Part shown: positions 8,135 through 21,024 of the stretch, in pieces | Layout: the number at the start of each line of letters is the position of its first letter | How positions within the stretch are numbered: the first letter of the stretch is position 1 | Assembly (NCBI GenBank): GCA_002304505.1 | Contig: NCEH01000066.1 | Coordinates: 1-42,570, forward strand | Direction of reading: 5' to 3' | Length of the DNA stretch: 42,570 nucleotides | DNA from: Rhizobiales bacterium 32-66-11 | GTDB taxonomy: Bacteria; Pseudomonadota; Alphaproteobacteria; Rhizobiales; Xanthobacteraceae | Position numbers and translations under genes: made by a program | Notes under the pieces: model-generated | Told to the model about the DNA's origin: nothing | Databases searched by the model: none | Seen by the model: the letters and a program-made list of their open reading frames with translations, nothing else

Positions 8135-8704
8135 CTAGAGCGCCTTCTGGCGCAGTGCGAACCCGAACAGGACGGTGGTGACGCCGTTCACGATCAGGTC
8201 GATGCCCAGGAACAGGCCGAGCAGGAATACCGAATTCACCGGCCAGCCGGCAATGATGATCACCCCCAGAAGGAAGGTGACCACGCCCGAGAGGGCGAGA
8301 AATCCCCAGCCGGCCGCCGGGCGCGCGCCGATCGCCGCGAAGATGCGGAATCCGCCGCCGACCACCAGCGACACGCCGATCATCAAGGTGATGATGCCGG
8401 CCGCGAGCAGCGGCTGATACATGATGAGGCCGCCGGCGATCACATACAGCACACCGCCCAGCAGCCAGAACAGGAAGCGCCCCCAGCTCTGCACGCGAAA
8501 AGCGTGGAGAATTTCCACGATGCCGGCGACCAGCACCAGCGCGCCGACATAAAGCGCGGTGACGAGCGTGGACGTGAGCAGGTGCGCGAGCGCGATGAAG
8601 CCCAGCACCACGAAGGCGATCCCAAGGGCCACAAACCAGCCCCAGCTGGCTCGGATCTCGGTGATGTGAAGCTTGGCGGTGGGGGAGGAAAGGCTGGTGG
8701 GCAT
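8135..8704 (-). CDS. HdeD-family (DUF308) membrane protein
   Basis: The 189-residue protein has six predicted hydrophobic segments in three helical-hairpin repeats, the plan of HdeD/DUF308 proteins. Segments such as FVALGIAFVVLGFIALAH, FLFWLLGGVLYVIAGGLIM and FLLGLFLGIDLIVNGV match the family's repeating Leu-Gly pattern and its G-x-D-L-I-x-N-G end. HdeD is linked to acid resistance in E. coli, but in other bacteria the function is untested. The ATG at 8704 follows the conserved N-terminus; an in-frame start at 8746 adds 14 unconserved residues. It is divergent from the DUF1345 gene. Confidence 0.87.
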   Translation of the reverse strand: MPTSLSSPTAKLHITEIRASWGWFVALGIAFVVLGFIALAHLLTSTLVTALYVGALVLVAGIVEILHAFRVQSWGRFLFWLLGGVLYVIAGGLIMYQPLLAAGIITLMIGVSLVVGGGFRIFAAIGARPAAGWGFLALSGVVTFLLGVIIIAGWPVNSVFLLGLFLGIDLIVNGVTTVLFGFALRQKAL

Positions 8705-8841
8705 GATTGGTGCTCCGGCAGCGGAATGCCGTCCGCAAGCGATCATATCCGCCCCTTCGGTGCAATGCTAAGACGCAATGGGATGGCGCCGGGGGGCGCA
8801 TAATTTGCCGTTGCGATTCGCCGCAGGCCGGAAACCCGCTG

Positions 8842-9573
8842 ATGACGCAGACCAAACGTTCGAGCCGCGTCGCCCAGGAGCAAGCAGAAGCAGAGCGCCG
8901 CGCGGTCGAGATCGCCGGGCTCTGGGTGGGCCATCGCGTGGTGCGGCTGCATGCGCGCCTGTTCATCTCGGTCCTGATCGGGCTCCTCACCTTCGCCATT
9001 CTGATCCGCACCGGCGTTGCGGAGGGCGTGATGGGCGCCCTGATCTCGTGGGACATCACGGTTTTCGCGTGGCTCTGCCTCGTGGGAGTGCTGGTGGTGC
9101 GCACCGACGCCAAGATGCTGAGCATCCATGCGGGCATCGACGACGAGGGCGGGCCGGTCATCCTGATCGCCTCGCTGCTGTGCGCCGGCATCAGCCTGGT
9201 GGCCGTCATCATGGCCAGCGGCCATCACGGGACCGGCGGCAGTTCCTCGCCGGAGCGGGTCGGACTGGCGGTGGGCACCTTGCTGTTGTCCTGGCTGTTC
9301 CTTCACACGATCTATGCGCTGCATTATTCGCGGGAATATTATTCCTCCCACCCCGATGCCGCGCCCATGCTCGTATTTCCCGGCGATGCGCAGCCCGATT
9401 ATTGGGACCTGCTCTATTTCTCGTTCAATATCGGCACCGCCTCGCAGACCGCGGACATCACGATTCCCTCGCCCCGCCTGCGCCGGGTGGTTCTGGGGCA
9501 CCAGATCGCCTCCTACATCTTCAATGCGGCGGTGATTGCTCTCGGGGTCAACGTCGCCGCGAGCCTCGTATAG
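8842..9573 (+). CDS. DUF1345 integral membrane protein
   Basis: The 243-residue protein has a charged cytoplasmic N-terminus (about 40 residues) and then five or six hydrophobic segments. The family hallmark is the segment DYWDLLYFSFNIGTASQTADI near residue 190, equivalent to the usual DFxYFSFxIGMxxQxSD motif. HTIYALHYSREYY before it is also typical. No biochemical role is known for DUF1345. The ATG at 8842 is used because upstream in-frame codons to 8707 overlap the divergent hdeD-like start and are not conserved. The 137-base divergent region to the HdeD-like gene probably contains both promoters. Confidence 0.83.
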   Translation: MTQTKRSSRVAQEQAEAERRAVEIAGLWVGHRVVRLHARLFISVLIGLLTFAILIRTGVAEGVMGALISWDITVFAWLCLVGVLVVRTDAKMLSIHAGIDDEGGPVILIASLLCAGISLVAVIMASGHHGTGGSSSPERVGLAVGTLLLSWLFLHTIYALHYSREYYSSHPDAAPMLVFPGDAQPDYWDLLYFSFNIGTASQTADITIPSPRLRRVVLGHQIASYIFNAAVIALGVNVAASLV

Positions 9574-9668
9574 GGCGCAGCGCGCTTATGGTGCAGCGCA
9601 CATCAAAGGTTGTATCGAATCGTTAAATGCGCGCTCTGATGCGCGAAATACAGCTCCAGATGCCCCGA

Positions 9669-9696
9669 TTGCTCCGGCGCATTTTTTCATTAAACT
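9669..9696 (+). promoter_or_regulatory. Candidate promoter for the sulfotransferase gene
   Basis: TTGCTC (9669-9674) and TAAACT (9691-9696), 16 bases apart, lie in an AT-rich patch (about 9681-9705) that stands out from the surrounding GC-rich DNA. The next suitable ATG, 9726, is 29 bases beyond the -10. Pattern match only. Confidence 0.35.
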
Positions 9697-9725
9697 GTAA
9701 TAAAGGTGGCCGCCGGCCCCGTACG

Positions 9726-10607
9726 ATGCGCTGGGTGGAGGTGCAGGTGCCACAACGCGTCTCTGCATTTGTGTGCGGTGTGCAAAAAGGCGGGACAACG
9801 AGCCTGTTCGAATATCTGAGCGCACACCCCGATCTGGCCGCGCCGGACCGCAAGGAGCTTCATTTCTTCGACAATGAGGCGATCGACTGGCCGCGACCGG
9901 ACTATTCCATCCTGGAGGCTGCTTTTCCGAAGGATGATGGACGCCTGCGGTTCGAGGCGACGCCGATCTATATGTTCTGGCCGCCGGCTATGGCACGCAT
10001 CCGGGCCTATAATCCGAAAGCGCGGCTGATCTTCCTGTTTCGCGACCCGTGCGAGCGCGCCTGGTCCCAATGGTGCATGAACTATGTCCGCGGCGAGGAG
10101 GACATGATGTTTGCCGACGCCATCCGGGAGGGCCGTGCCCGCCTGCCGCCGGATGAGCCGCTGACGTGGGCATGGCGGCAGTTCAGCTATGTCGAGCGCG
10201 GCTTCTATGCCTCCCAGGTACAGCGGGCTCTGGCGCACTTTCCCGCCGACCAATTGCTGTTCCTTCGCTCGCAGGATCTGGCGCGCGATCCGCAAACGAC
10301 GCTCGCGCGCATCGCCGCTTTCCTTGGCCTGAACAGCTTTCCGCCCATGGCAGCCAAGCGCGCATTCGAGCGGCCCCGGAGGATATGGCCGTGCCATCCC
10401 TGCGCGGCCGACAATGCGCTGATATCCAGCCTGCTGGCGAGGGAGGTGGACACCTTCGCGGACCTGACCGGGCTCGACGTGTCGGACTGGCCGGTGATGA
10501 ATTTCGCCTCTTCCGGCCGCGCGCGACCGGCGCGGATATTGCGCCGGGGCATGGGTAGTCTCATGCGAGCGGTACGCAATAGCGCACGAACGCGTCAGCC
10601 GGTGTGA
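9726..10607 (+). CDS. Sulfotransferase domain protein
   Basis: The protein (293 residues from ATG 9726) has the PAPS-dependent sulfotransferase fold. The 5'-phosphosulfate loop is CGVQKGGTTSLFEYL near residue 18, and the 3'-phosphate motif is LIFLFRDPCERAWSQW near residue 105. KELHFFDN and FEATPIY between them are typical of bacterial and heparan-sulfate-type members. The acceptor is unknown; bacterial relatives sulfate polysaccharides, lipids or Nod factors. Starts upstream to 9627 would place the start before an AT-rich promoter-like patch, so 9726 is preferred. It stands alone and is flanked by unrelated genes, consistent with an acquired gene. Its last 47 bases overlap the convergent GNAT gene. 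Confidence 0.82.
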   Translation: MRWVEVQVPQRVSAFVCGVQKGGTTSLFEYLSAHPDLAAPDRKELHFFDNEAIDWPRPDYSILEAAFPKDDGRLRFEATPIYMFWPPAMARIRAYNPKARLIFLFRDPCERAWSQWCMNYVRGEEDMMFADAIREGRARLPPDEPLTWAWRQFSYVERGFYASQVQRALAHFPADQLLFLRSQDLARDPQTTLARIAAFLGLNSFPPMAAKRAFERPRRIWPCHPCAADNALISSLLAREVDTFADLTGLDVSDWPVMNFASSGRARPARILRRGMGSLMRAVRNSARTRQPV

Positions 10608-11049
10608 ACGAATCATAAAGGCGGCGCGCGGTCGCGTTGTTGGCCTTGGTGTGCCAATAAAGCTCCGTCCAGCCCTCGGCCCGGCCGCGCGTCACGAGAT
10701 CTTGAATCAAGGCGCGACCGATGCCGCCACCGCGTACCGTGGGATCGACAAACAGATCTTCCAGATAGCAGCGCGGTCCGTGGCCCCAGGTGCCGGGATG
10801 CAGCACGCTGGTGGCGAAGCCCACCACCTTGCCCGCGCGTTCGGCGAGGCGGCAGCAGATGGGCGAGGCGGGATCGAGGATGCGGGCCCAGGTGTGCGCG
10901 GTGACATCTTCCGGCACGTCGGTTTCATAGAAGGCGGTGTAGCCTGCCCACAGTTCGCGCCAGCGCGCTTCATCGCCCGGCGCGGCATCGCGCAGGACCA
11001 TGGCCATTGGGTGGGAAGCCGTCCCTCTTTCGTCGTCCGAGCCGGCCAT
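10561..11049 (-). CDS. GNAT-family N-acetyltransferase
   Basis: The 162-residue protein is a single GNAT domain. Acetyl-CoA-binding motif A is YLEDLFVDPTVRGGGIGRALIQDL with the R-G-x-G-x-G/A loop, and motif B is ELYWHTKANNATARRLYDSF. Substrate is unknown; the pattern resembles members acting on amines or protein N-termini. The ATG at 11049 has GGGGA about six bases upstream; ATGs at 11007 and 11001 are alternatives with no close ribosome binding site. The 3' end overlaps the convergent sulfotransferase gene by 47 bases, which is unusual but both domains are intact. Confidence 0.85.
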   Translation of the reverse strand: MAGSDDERGTASHPMAMVLRDAAPGDEARWRELWAGYTAFYETDVPEDVTAHTWARILDPASPICCRLAERAGKVVGFATSVLHPGTWGHGPRCYLEDLFVDPTVRGGGIGRALIQDLVTRGRAEGWTELYWHTKANNATARRLYDSFTPADAFVRYCVPLA

Positions 11050-11133
11050 GCCTATCCCCGTTCAATGAAAGGTCACCGGTCCGCCGGGTGGCCGGACCTC
11101 GTGGCGTGTGAGACGGCGCGTGATGGCGGCGGC

Positions 11134-11165
11134 TCAAAAGAAAAGCGCGCCGGAGGGGCGCGCTT
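11134..11165 (-). terminator. Intrinsic terminator of the L,D-transpeptidase gene
   Basis: A nine-base stem (11143-11151 with 11157-11165; AAGCGCGCC) with a five-base loop lies 35 bases after the stop. Read on the minus strand it is followed by TTTTCTTTT, the usual U-tract form. Confidence 0.75.
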
Positions 11166-11199
11166 CTATTCTATTCCCAAAGCCCGAAGGTCTCGCGAC

Positions 11200-12456
11200 T
11201 CAGTGGCTCTGAGAGTTGGACCCCGCATTGGCCTGCGCGCCGCCGGTCTTGGGCATGATGACCACCTTGGTGCCCACCTTGACCCGGTCGAACAGGTCTT
11301 CCACGTCCGCGTTCAGCATGCGGAAGCAGCCGGAGGACACGAACTTGCCGATGGTCTGCGGCTCGTTGGTGCCGTGAATCCGATACACGGTGCCACCGAG
11401 ATACAGCGTGCGCGCGCCGAGCGGATTGCCGGGGCCGCCGGCCATGAAGCGCGGCAGATAGGGCTGGCGGGTGATCATTTCCGCCGGCGGGCGCCAATCG
11501 GCCCATTCCGCCTTGCGGGTGATCTTTTCGGTGCCGGCCCAGGTGAAGCCGTCGCGACCCACGCCGATGCCGTAGCGGATCGCCTTGCCGCCACCCTGCA
11601 CCAGATAGAGATAGGTGTTCGAGGTATCGATAACGATGGTGCCGGCGGGCTGGGTGCTCGGGAAATCCACCGTCTGGCGGCGGAAGCGCTCCGGCACCGG
11701 CTCGCTCGGATCGACATCCTCGATGCGCGGGCCGGAGGGCGCTTCCTGCGTGCCGGGAACAACGGCGGCATTGGCCCCGTACACGCCGGACGGCGGCGCG
11801 CTCCCCGGTGCCTGACCGGCGCCGCCATAAGAGGCCGTCTGCGGCTGCACATAACCCTGCTGGGGTTGGACATAGCCTTGCTGCGGCTGCACATAGCCCT
11901 GCTGGAGCGCCTGCGCGCGCAAGGCATCCTGCTGCGCGGAGGTCGGCGGCTCGGCGGAAGCCTGGGGCTGCACATAGCCCTGGGGCTGCTGGGCGTAGCC
12001 GGGCTGGGGCTGAACATAGCCCTGCGGCGCGGCGGAACCATGCGCGCCCTGGGCGGCGTAGCCGCCCTGCGGGGCATAGCTGCCTTGGGGCGCGATCGAG
12101 ATCGGTTGGTTGCTGGGCGCTGCGGCCTGCACGGGCGCGCCCTGGGAATATCCCTGCTGAGGCGCCGGCTGGGCATAGCCGGGCGCGGCATAGGACGGCG
12201 CCTGGACGCTGCCCGGCGGCGGCGCGATGGGCGCGCTCTGCACGGCATCGTTGCGCGTCGCGGGACGGGCATAAGGATCATTATAGCCGGGTACGGTTCC
12301 CGCCGGTTCGGGAGCGATGGCGCCGGTCGCGTCGTCCTCGTCCACCGCCGCGGCGGCCGCGGGGACGTAATACCGGCTCTGAACGGGCTGAGCCTGTGCC
12401 GAAGCAGCCAGGACGGAGATCCCAAGGGCGGAGAGGAGTGTGTTGCGCAGCGTCAT
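11200..12456 (-). CDS. L,D-transpeptidase (YkuD) with Gln/Pro/Tyr-rich repeat linker
   Basis: The 418-residue protein has a signal peptide (LLSALGISVLAASAQAQ), a long low-complexity region (about residues 30-250) and a C-terminal YkuD domain. The catalytic site is complete: YRIHGTNEP followed by SSGCFRMLNADVEDL, with the nucleophilic cysteine. Such enzymes form 3-3 cross-links in peptidoglycan or attach proteins to it. The linker holds three perfect QQGYVQP heptads plus related GYVQPQ and GYAQ copies. AGTIVIDTSNTYLYLVQGGG and GVGRDGFTWAG are the usual entry strands of the YkuD domain in Hyphomicrobiales. A terminator follows. The long linker may let the enzyme span the periplasm or bind the wall; that is inference. 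Confidence 0.93.
   Translation of the reverse strand: MTLRNTLLSALGISVLAASAQAQPVQSRYYVPAAAAAVDEDDATGAIAPEPAGTVPGYNDPYARPATRNDAVQSAPIAPPPGSVQAPSYAAPGYAQPAPQQGYSQGAPVQAAAPSNQPISIAPQGSYAPQGGYAAQGAHGSAAPQGYVQPQPGYAQQPQGYVQPQASAEPPTSAQQDALRAQALQQGYVQPQQGYVQPQQGYVQPQTASYGGAGQAPGSAPPSGVYGANAAVVPGTQEAPSGPRIEDVDPSEPVPERFRRQTVDFPSTQPAGTIVIDTSNTYLYLVQGGGKAIRYGIGVGRDGFTWAGTEKITRKAEWADWRPPAEMITRQPYLPRFMAGGPGNPLGARTLYLGGTVYRIHGTNEPQTIGKFVSSGCFRMLNADVEDLFDRVKVGTKVVIMPKTGGAQANAGSNSQSH
11845..11907. repeat. Three tandem 21-base repeats inside the L,D-transpeptidase gene
   Basis: Three adjacent 21-base units encode the heptad QQGYVQP three times on the minus strand. Degenerate copies occur around 11960-12040. 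Such repeats can change copy number by slippage, so linker length may vary between strains. Confidence 0.85.
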
Positions 12457-12759
12457 GGGATTCGTTGTTAATCCTGAAACGTGACGAAATTGGAAACGGG
12501 CGGAATTTTTTCATCTCATCGTCTTGCGAAGCTTGCACGCCCGGGCATCAAGTGTCCCTGCGATAAATCAAGCCCGCTCACCGATGGTCCCCGTCGTTTC
12601 CATAACCACTTGAGGGCACCGAGTGTTCCCTTGAACTCGTAACGCTCGCCCGACCGCAGCGCAACGCAAAGACGCGCTGGTAACCCAAACGTGGTGCAAT
12701 CCTGAAATGCGTTGCACGAGGGTGACGGTCGCGCCGCTTGAAAACCATTCCGGATCAAT
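12457..12759. other. Divergent region between L,D-transpeptidase and sahR-like genes
   Basis: No gene is visible in this stretch of about 300 bases. It must contain the transpeptidase promoter, probably near the AT-rich GGAATTTTTTC at about 12501-12513. GTGCAA (12694-12699) and TTGCAC (12712-12717) form a dyad with a 12-base spacer that could be a second regulatory site. TTGAAA at 12738 is a candidate -35 for the methionine operon. Confidence 0.45.
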
Positions 12760-12766
12760 ATAAAGA
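12738..12766 (+). promoter_or_regulatory. Candidate promoter of the sahR-metF-metH operon
   Basis: TTGAAA (12738-12743) and TAAAGA (12761-12766) are 17 bases apart. Transcription would start about seven bases later, at or next to the ATG at 12774, giving a leaderless or near-leaderless mRNA. The -10 lies inside the palindrome at 12760-12775. Pattern match. Confidence 0.45.
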
Positions 12767-12775
12767 TATCTTTAT
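12760..12775. promoter_or_regulatory. Perfect 16-bp palindrome, candidate operator of the methionine operon
   Basis: ATAAAGATATCTTTAT reads identically on both strands, in an otherwise GC-rich region. It covers the candidate -10 and the first two bases of the ATG at 12774. ArsR-family dimers bind such A/T-rich palindromes, so autoregulation by the protein encoded immediately downstream is the simplest reading. Confidence 0.75.
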
Positions 12776-13793
12776 GTCTTTAGTTGGCCATGATCTCACG
12801 GTGAAGCCGCTGTCCTATGCCATCCTCCTCGAGGGGCTGAAGGCGGCGGGTGAGGACACGCGCCTGCGCCTGCTCGCCGTGCTCGGCGAGGCGGAGCTGA
12901 CGGTCTCCGACCTCACGGAGATTCTCGGCCAATCCCAGCCGCGCATTTCGCGCCACCTCAAGCTGCTGGCGGACGCCGGCTTGGTGGAGCGCCACCGCGA
13001 GGCCAGCTGGATGTTCTATCGCCGGGCCGCGGAAGGGCCGGGCGCGTCCCTCGCCGCCATCCTGCTCCAGTTGCTCGACCCGCTGGACGACGTGGCGCGG
13101 CGCGATCTCGAGCGCCTCGCCGAGGTGCGGGCCGCCCGTGCCCAGGCGGCGCAGACCTATTTCGCCGCCCATGCCGCCCAATGGGATGCCATCCGCAGCC
13201 TTCACGTGCCCGAGACGGCGGTGGAAGCGGCGGTCCGCGAGGCCTTGTCCGGGCGGTCCATCGACGCGCTGCTCGATCTCGGCACCGGCACCGGCCGCAT
13301 GCTGGAGCTGTTCGCGCCCGAGATTGGGCGCGGCGTGGGCGTCGATCTCTCGCCCGACATGCTGGGCATCGCGCGCGCCCACCTGGAGCAGGCGGGCATC
13401 CGCAATTGCTCGGTCCGGCAGGGCGACATCTACAATCTCGCCATGCCGCGCGAGAGCTTCGATGCCATCATCATCCATCAGGTGCTGCACTTCCTGGAAG
13501 ATGCCGGCCGCGCGGTGCGCGAGGCGGCGCGCCTGCTGCGGCCCGGTGGGCGCCTGCTGGTGATTGATTTTGCACCGCACGATCTGGAATTCCTGCGCGA
13601 AGCCCATGCCCACCGCCGGCTCGGATTCTCCGCCGAGGCGGTGGAGGGCTGGCTGAGCCAGGCCGGCCTCGTGCCGACCATGCATCGCCTGCTCGCCCCC
13701 GTGCGAAGCGGCGGCGATGCGCTGACGGTATCCTTATGGCTCGCCCGCGACCCGCGTGTCGCCGAAGCCCAAGAACAGAGAGAGGTTGCGTGA
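12774..13793 (+). CDS. ArsR-type regulator fused to a SAM-methyltransferase domain (SahR-like methionine-cycle regulator)
   Basis: The 339-residue protein has an N-terminal winged-helix ArsR domain (about residues 15-95: LKAAGEDTRLRLLAVLGEAELTV, then the recognition helix region SQPRISRHLKLLADAGLV) and a C-terminal class I methyltransferase fold (motif I LLDLGTGTGRMLELFAP about residue 168; GVDLSPDMLGIAR; LLRPGGRLLVIDF). This architecture heads metF-metH, matching SahR, an ArsR-family regulator of the methionine cycle thought to sense S-adenosylhomocysteine. The C-terminal domain would then be a ligand sensor rather than an enzyme; this is inference. The ATG at 12774 sits on the palindrome; GTG 12801 is the next candidate. 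Its stop overlaps the metF ATG by one base. Confidence 0.87.
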   Translation: MSLVGHDLTVKPLSYAILLEGLKAAGEDTRLRLLAVLGEAELTVSDLTEILGQSQPRISRHLKLLADAGLVERHREASWMFYRRAAEGPGASLAAILLQLLDPLDDVARRDLERLAEVRAARAQAAQTYFAAHAAQWDAIRSLHVPETAVEAAVREALSGRSIDALLDLGTGTGRMLELFAPEIGRGVGVDLSPDMLGIARAHLEQAGIRNCSVRQGDIYNLAMPRESFDAIIIHQVLHFLEDAGRAVREAARLLRPGGRLLVIDFAPHDLEFLREAHAHRRLGFSAEAVEGWLSQAGLVPTMHRLLAPVRSGGDALTVSLWLARDPRVAEAQEQREVA

Positions 13794-14716
13794 TGGCCGG
13801 GCCGATCCGTGCGAGCCGGGAAATTGGCAAGGCGCCAGTGGGCGTCTCGTTTGAATTCTTCCCGCCCAAGAGCGAGGAGATGGAGCGCACCCTGTGGGCC
13901 AGCGTCGCCCGCCTCGCGCCGCTCGCGCCGCGCTTCGTCTCCGTGACCTACGGCGCCGGCGGCTCCACGCGCGAGCGTACCCACGCCACCGTCGAGCGGC
14001 TGGTGCGCGAGACCGATCTTGCCCCCGCCGCCCATCTCACCTGCGTGGCCGCGACCCGCGCCGAGATCGACGATGTGGTGCGCGCCTATGCCAAGGCGGG
14101 CGTGAAGCACATTGTCGCCCTGCGCGGCGATCCCTCCAGCGGGGTCGGCACGACATACGAGCCGCACCCGGACGGCTATGCCCATGCCTGCGATCTGGTG
14201 GCGGGCATTCGCAAGCTCGGGGATTTCGAGGTCTCCGTCTCGGCCTATCCGGAAAAGCATCCCGAGAGCCCGAGCATCGATGCCGACATCGATTATCTGA
14301 AGGAGAAGGTGGACAATGGGGCGACCCGCGCCATCACCCAATTCTTCTTCGATAACGACGTCTATTTCCGCTATCTGGACAAGGTGCGCGCGCGCGGCAT
14401 CGACATTCCGATCCTGCCCGGCATCCTGCCCGTGACCAATTTCAAGCAGGCCGCGAACTTCGCCGCCCGCACCGGCGCAAGCGTGCCGGATTGGCTCGCC
14501 AAGCGCTTCGAGGGGCTCGACAATGATCCCGAGACGCGCAAGCTGATCGCCGCCGCCGTCGCCGCCGAGCAGGCCACCGACCTGGTGGATCGGGGCGCCG
14601 ACGATATCCATTTCTACACCTTGAACCGCGCCGACCTGGTCTATGCCATCTGCCACCTGCTTGGGCTTCGGGCCAAGGGCGTGGAAAGCACGATGCCGCA
14701 GGCCGTCGCGGTGTGA
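13793..14716 (+). CDS. metF: 5,10-methylenetetrahydrofolate reductase
   Basis: MetF uses NADH and FAD to reduce methylene-THF to 5-methyl-THF, the methyl donor for MetH. The 307-residue TIM-barrel protein begins its domain with VSFEFFPPKSEEME, where the glutamate is the conserved general acid. VTYGAGGSTRERT, HLTCVAAT, IVALRGDP and ITQFFFDNDVYF are all family signatures. GILPVTNFKQAANFAARTGASVP is also typical. ATG 13793 shares its A with the TGA of the upstream regulator gene, and AGAGAGG precedes it, so translation is probably coupled. The product feeds the metH gene 101 bases downstream. Confidence 0.97.
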   Translation: MAGPIRASREIGKAPVGVSFEFFPPKSEEMERTLWASVARLAPLAPRFVSVTYGAGGSTRERTHATVERLVRETDLAPAAHLTCVAATRAEIDDVVRAYAKAGVKHIVALRGDPSSGVGTTYEPHPDGYAHACDLVAGIRKLGDFEVSVSAYPEKHPESPSIDADIDYLKEKVDNGATRAITQFFFDNDVYFRYLDKVRARGIDIPILPGILPVTNFKQAANFAARTGASVPDWLAKRFEGLDNDPETRKLIAAAVAAEQATDLVDRGADDIHFYTLNRADLVYAICHLLGLRAKGVESTMPQAVAV

Positions 14717-14817
14717 TGTTTGGCGTTTAATGCGGGGCGGCGGCGCCGCTTCGAGCGGTCCGGGCCGTTTCCCGAGCAGACGATTCAAGGCTTCCCAGAC
14801 GGGATCAGTGGTGCACC

Positions 14818-18549
<3,732 letters not shown>

Positions 18550-18597
18550 GGGCGGCGTGGGGGCTCGCGCTCAGCCTTCAACGCGCTGTCACGCAAC

Positions 18598-18630
18598 AAA
18601 AAAGCCGAGGCGCGCAGCCTCGGCTTTTTT
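18598..18630. terminator. Bidirectional intrinsic terminator between metH and guaB
   Basis: A perfect 14-base stem (18598-18611 with 18617-18630; GCCGAGGC core flanked by A6 and T6) with loop GCGCA. The A run and T run provide a U tract on both strands, so it can end metH and guaB transcripts alike. Confidence 0.92.
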
Positions 18631-18685
18631 CGATCCAGAAAGCGCGATGGCTGACGGAATGCCCGTCAGCGCACGTGCTGTTCGT

Positions 18686-19983
<1,298 letters not shown>

Positions 19984-20382
19984 GGCCAACTCCTTGATAT
20001 GAGCGCGGCCGAAAGTCCGGCCGGGAAGAAGGAAACGCGGCGGAAGAGCTCGTCCCGGCTGCGTTATCGAGTTGGCGGTGGCGCATACCATGGCCGGGCG
20101 ACGATTCAAAGACCCGCCGGCACGCTTCCTCCATGCGTCCGGCGCAGGGGCGCCCTGCGAGAGACGGCCGATCGCGCTCCGCGCGGCCCCAAAGCTTCGC
20201 CCGGACTCGATGCATTTAAAATATACATAGTAATATCAACATCTTATATGGGGGTGCCCCAAGCAATTCCTGATCGACATTTCGTGGACATGCTCTAATG
20301 TCGCCACGCCCTGCGCAAAGGCACGTCCGTGTGAGCGGCGTGCGGTGCGAGACGGGTGGGGTGTCGGGCAAGGAATGCGTGC
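19984..20382. other. Divergent region between guaB and the NnrU-family gene
   Basis: No gene is supported in this stretch of about 400 bases. A strikingly AT-rich island lies at about 20211-20250 (TTTAAAATATACATAGTAAT within it), and probably holds the guaB promoter and perhaps that of the divergent gene. The rest has ordinary GC content and only short, unconserved open frames. Confidence 0.5.
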
Positions 20383-20952
20383 ATGTACATGATGCTGTTC
20401 GGGCTCGTCCTGTTGCTGGGGGGCCATGTGCTGGTCAGCCTTCGGGGGACGCGGGCGCATTTGATCGCCCGTCTCGGCGAGGGGCAGTACAAGGGCTTCT
20501 TCTCGCTCGTGGCGGTCAGCGGCCTGTTGCTGACGGCCTATGGATTCGCCCTGTGGCGGGCGGCGGGCTCGGCCCCGGTGTGGGATCCGCCGCTGTTCAT
20601 GCGCCACATCACCATGCTGCTGATGCTGTTTGCCGCCATCGCTGGCGTTGCGGCCTATGTGCCGAGCCATATCAAGGCGAAGCTCAAGCATCCCTTGCTT
20701 GTCGCGGTGAAGATCTGGGCGCTGGCCCATCTGCTATCCAATGGCGATATCGCCTCCATCGTCCTGTTCGGCGCGGTGCTCGCCTGGGCGGTTTATGACC
20801 GTATTTCGCTGAAGCGCCGCGGCGATCCGCTGCCGGTGGCGCCGCAGGGCTACAAAGGTGATGCGCTGGCGGTGGCCGGCGGGATTGTCGCCTATCTTCT
20901 GCTCGCCTTCGTCTTCCACCCCTATGTCGTCGGCGTGCCCGTCATGGGCTGA
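20383..20952 (+). CDS. NnrU-family integral membrane protein
   Basis: The 189-residue protein has five or six hydrophobic helices. The family is recognisable from LLGGHVLVSLRGTRAHLIARLGEGQYKGFFSLVAV at the N-terminus (G-x-H, R-x-x-L-x-x-x-G-E-x-x-Y-K) and from HPLLVAVKIWALAHLLSNGD in the middle, where the histidines are conserved. NnrU was named for nitrite/nitric-oxide reduction clusters and relates to haem-type membrane proteins of the NnrU/isorenieratene group, but no denitrification genes are nearby, so a role in denitrification is unlikely to be inferable here. ATG 20383 has AAGGA about eight bases upstream; ATG 20389 is possible. Confidence 0.87.
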   Translation: MYMMLFGLVLLLGGHVLVSLRGTRAHLIARLGEGQYKGFFSLVAVSGLLLTAYGFALWRAAGSAPVWDPPLFMRHITMLLMLFAAIAGVAAYVPSHIKAKLKHPLLVAVKIWALAHLLSNGDIASIVLFGAVLAWAVYDRISLKRRGDPLPVAPQGYKGDALAVAGGIVAYLLLAFVFHPYVVGVPVMG

Positions 20953-21024
20953 TGTTTCGGGCGGGCCGGGCGTCCGGCTCCCTCGTTTCACGCTTCAAAT
21001 AAGAAACATACCGAGGAACGCGTC

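Noticed and set aside
10651..12471. Long open frame (606 codons) on the plus strand opposite the GNAT and L,D-transpeptidase genes
   Set aside because: It is the antisense shadow of a repeat-rich GC-rich gene; it crosses a terminator and an intergenic region, and its Arg/Gly/Ala/His composition matches no family.
14717..14817. SAM or SAH riboswitch upstream of metH
   Set aside because: The 101-base gap is too short and lacks the needed stems; control from the SahR-like operator is more likely.
20953..21024. Separate small gene before panB
   Set aside because: Only a 72-base spacer with the panB ribosome binding site; no open frame with support.
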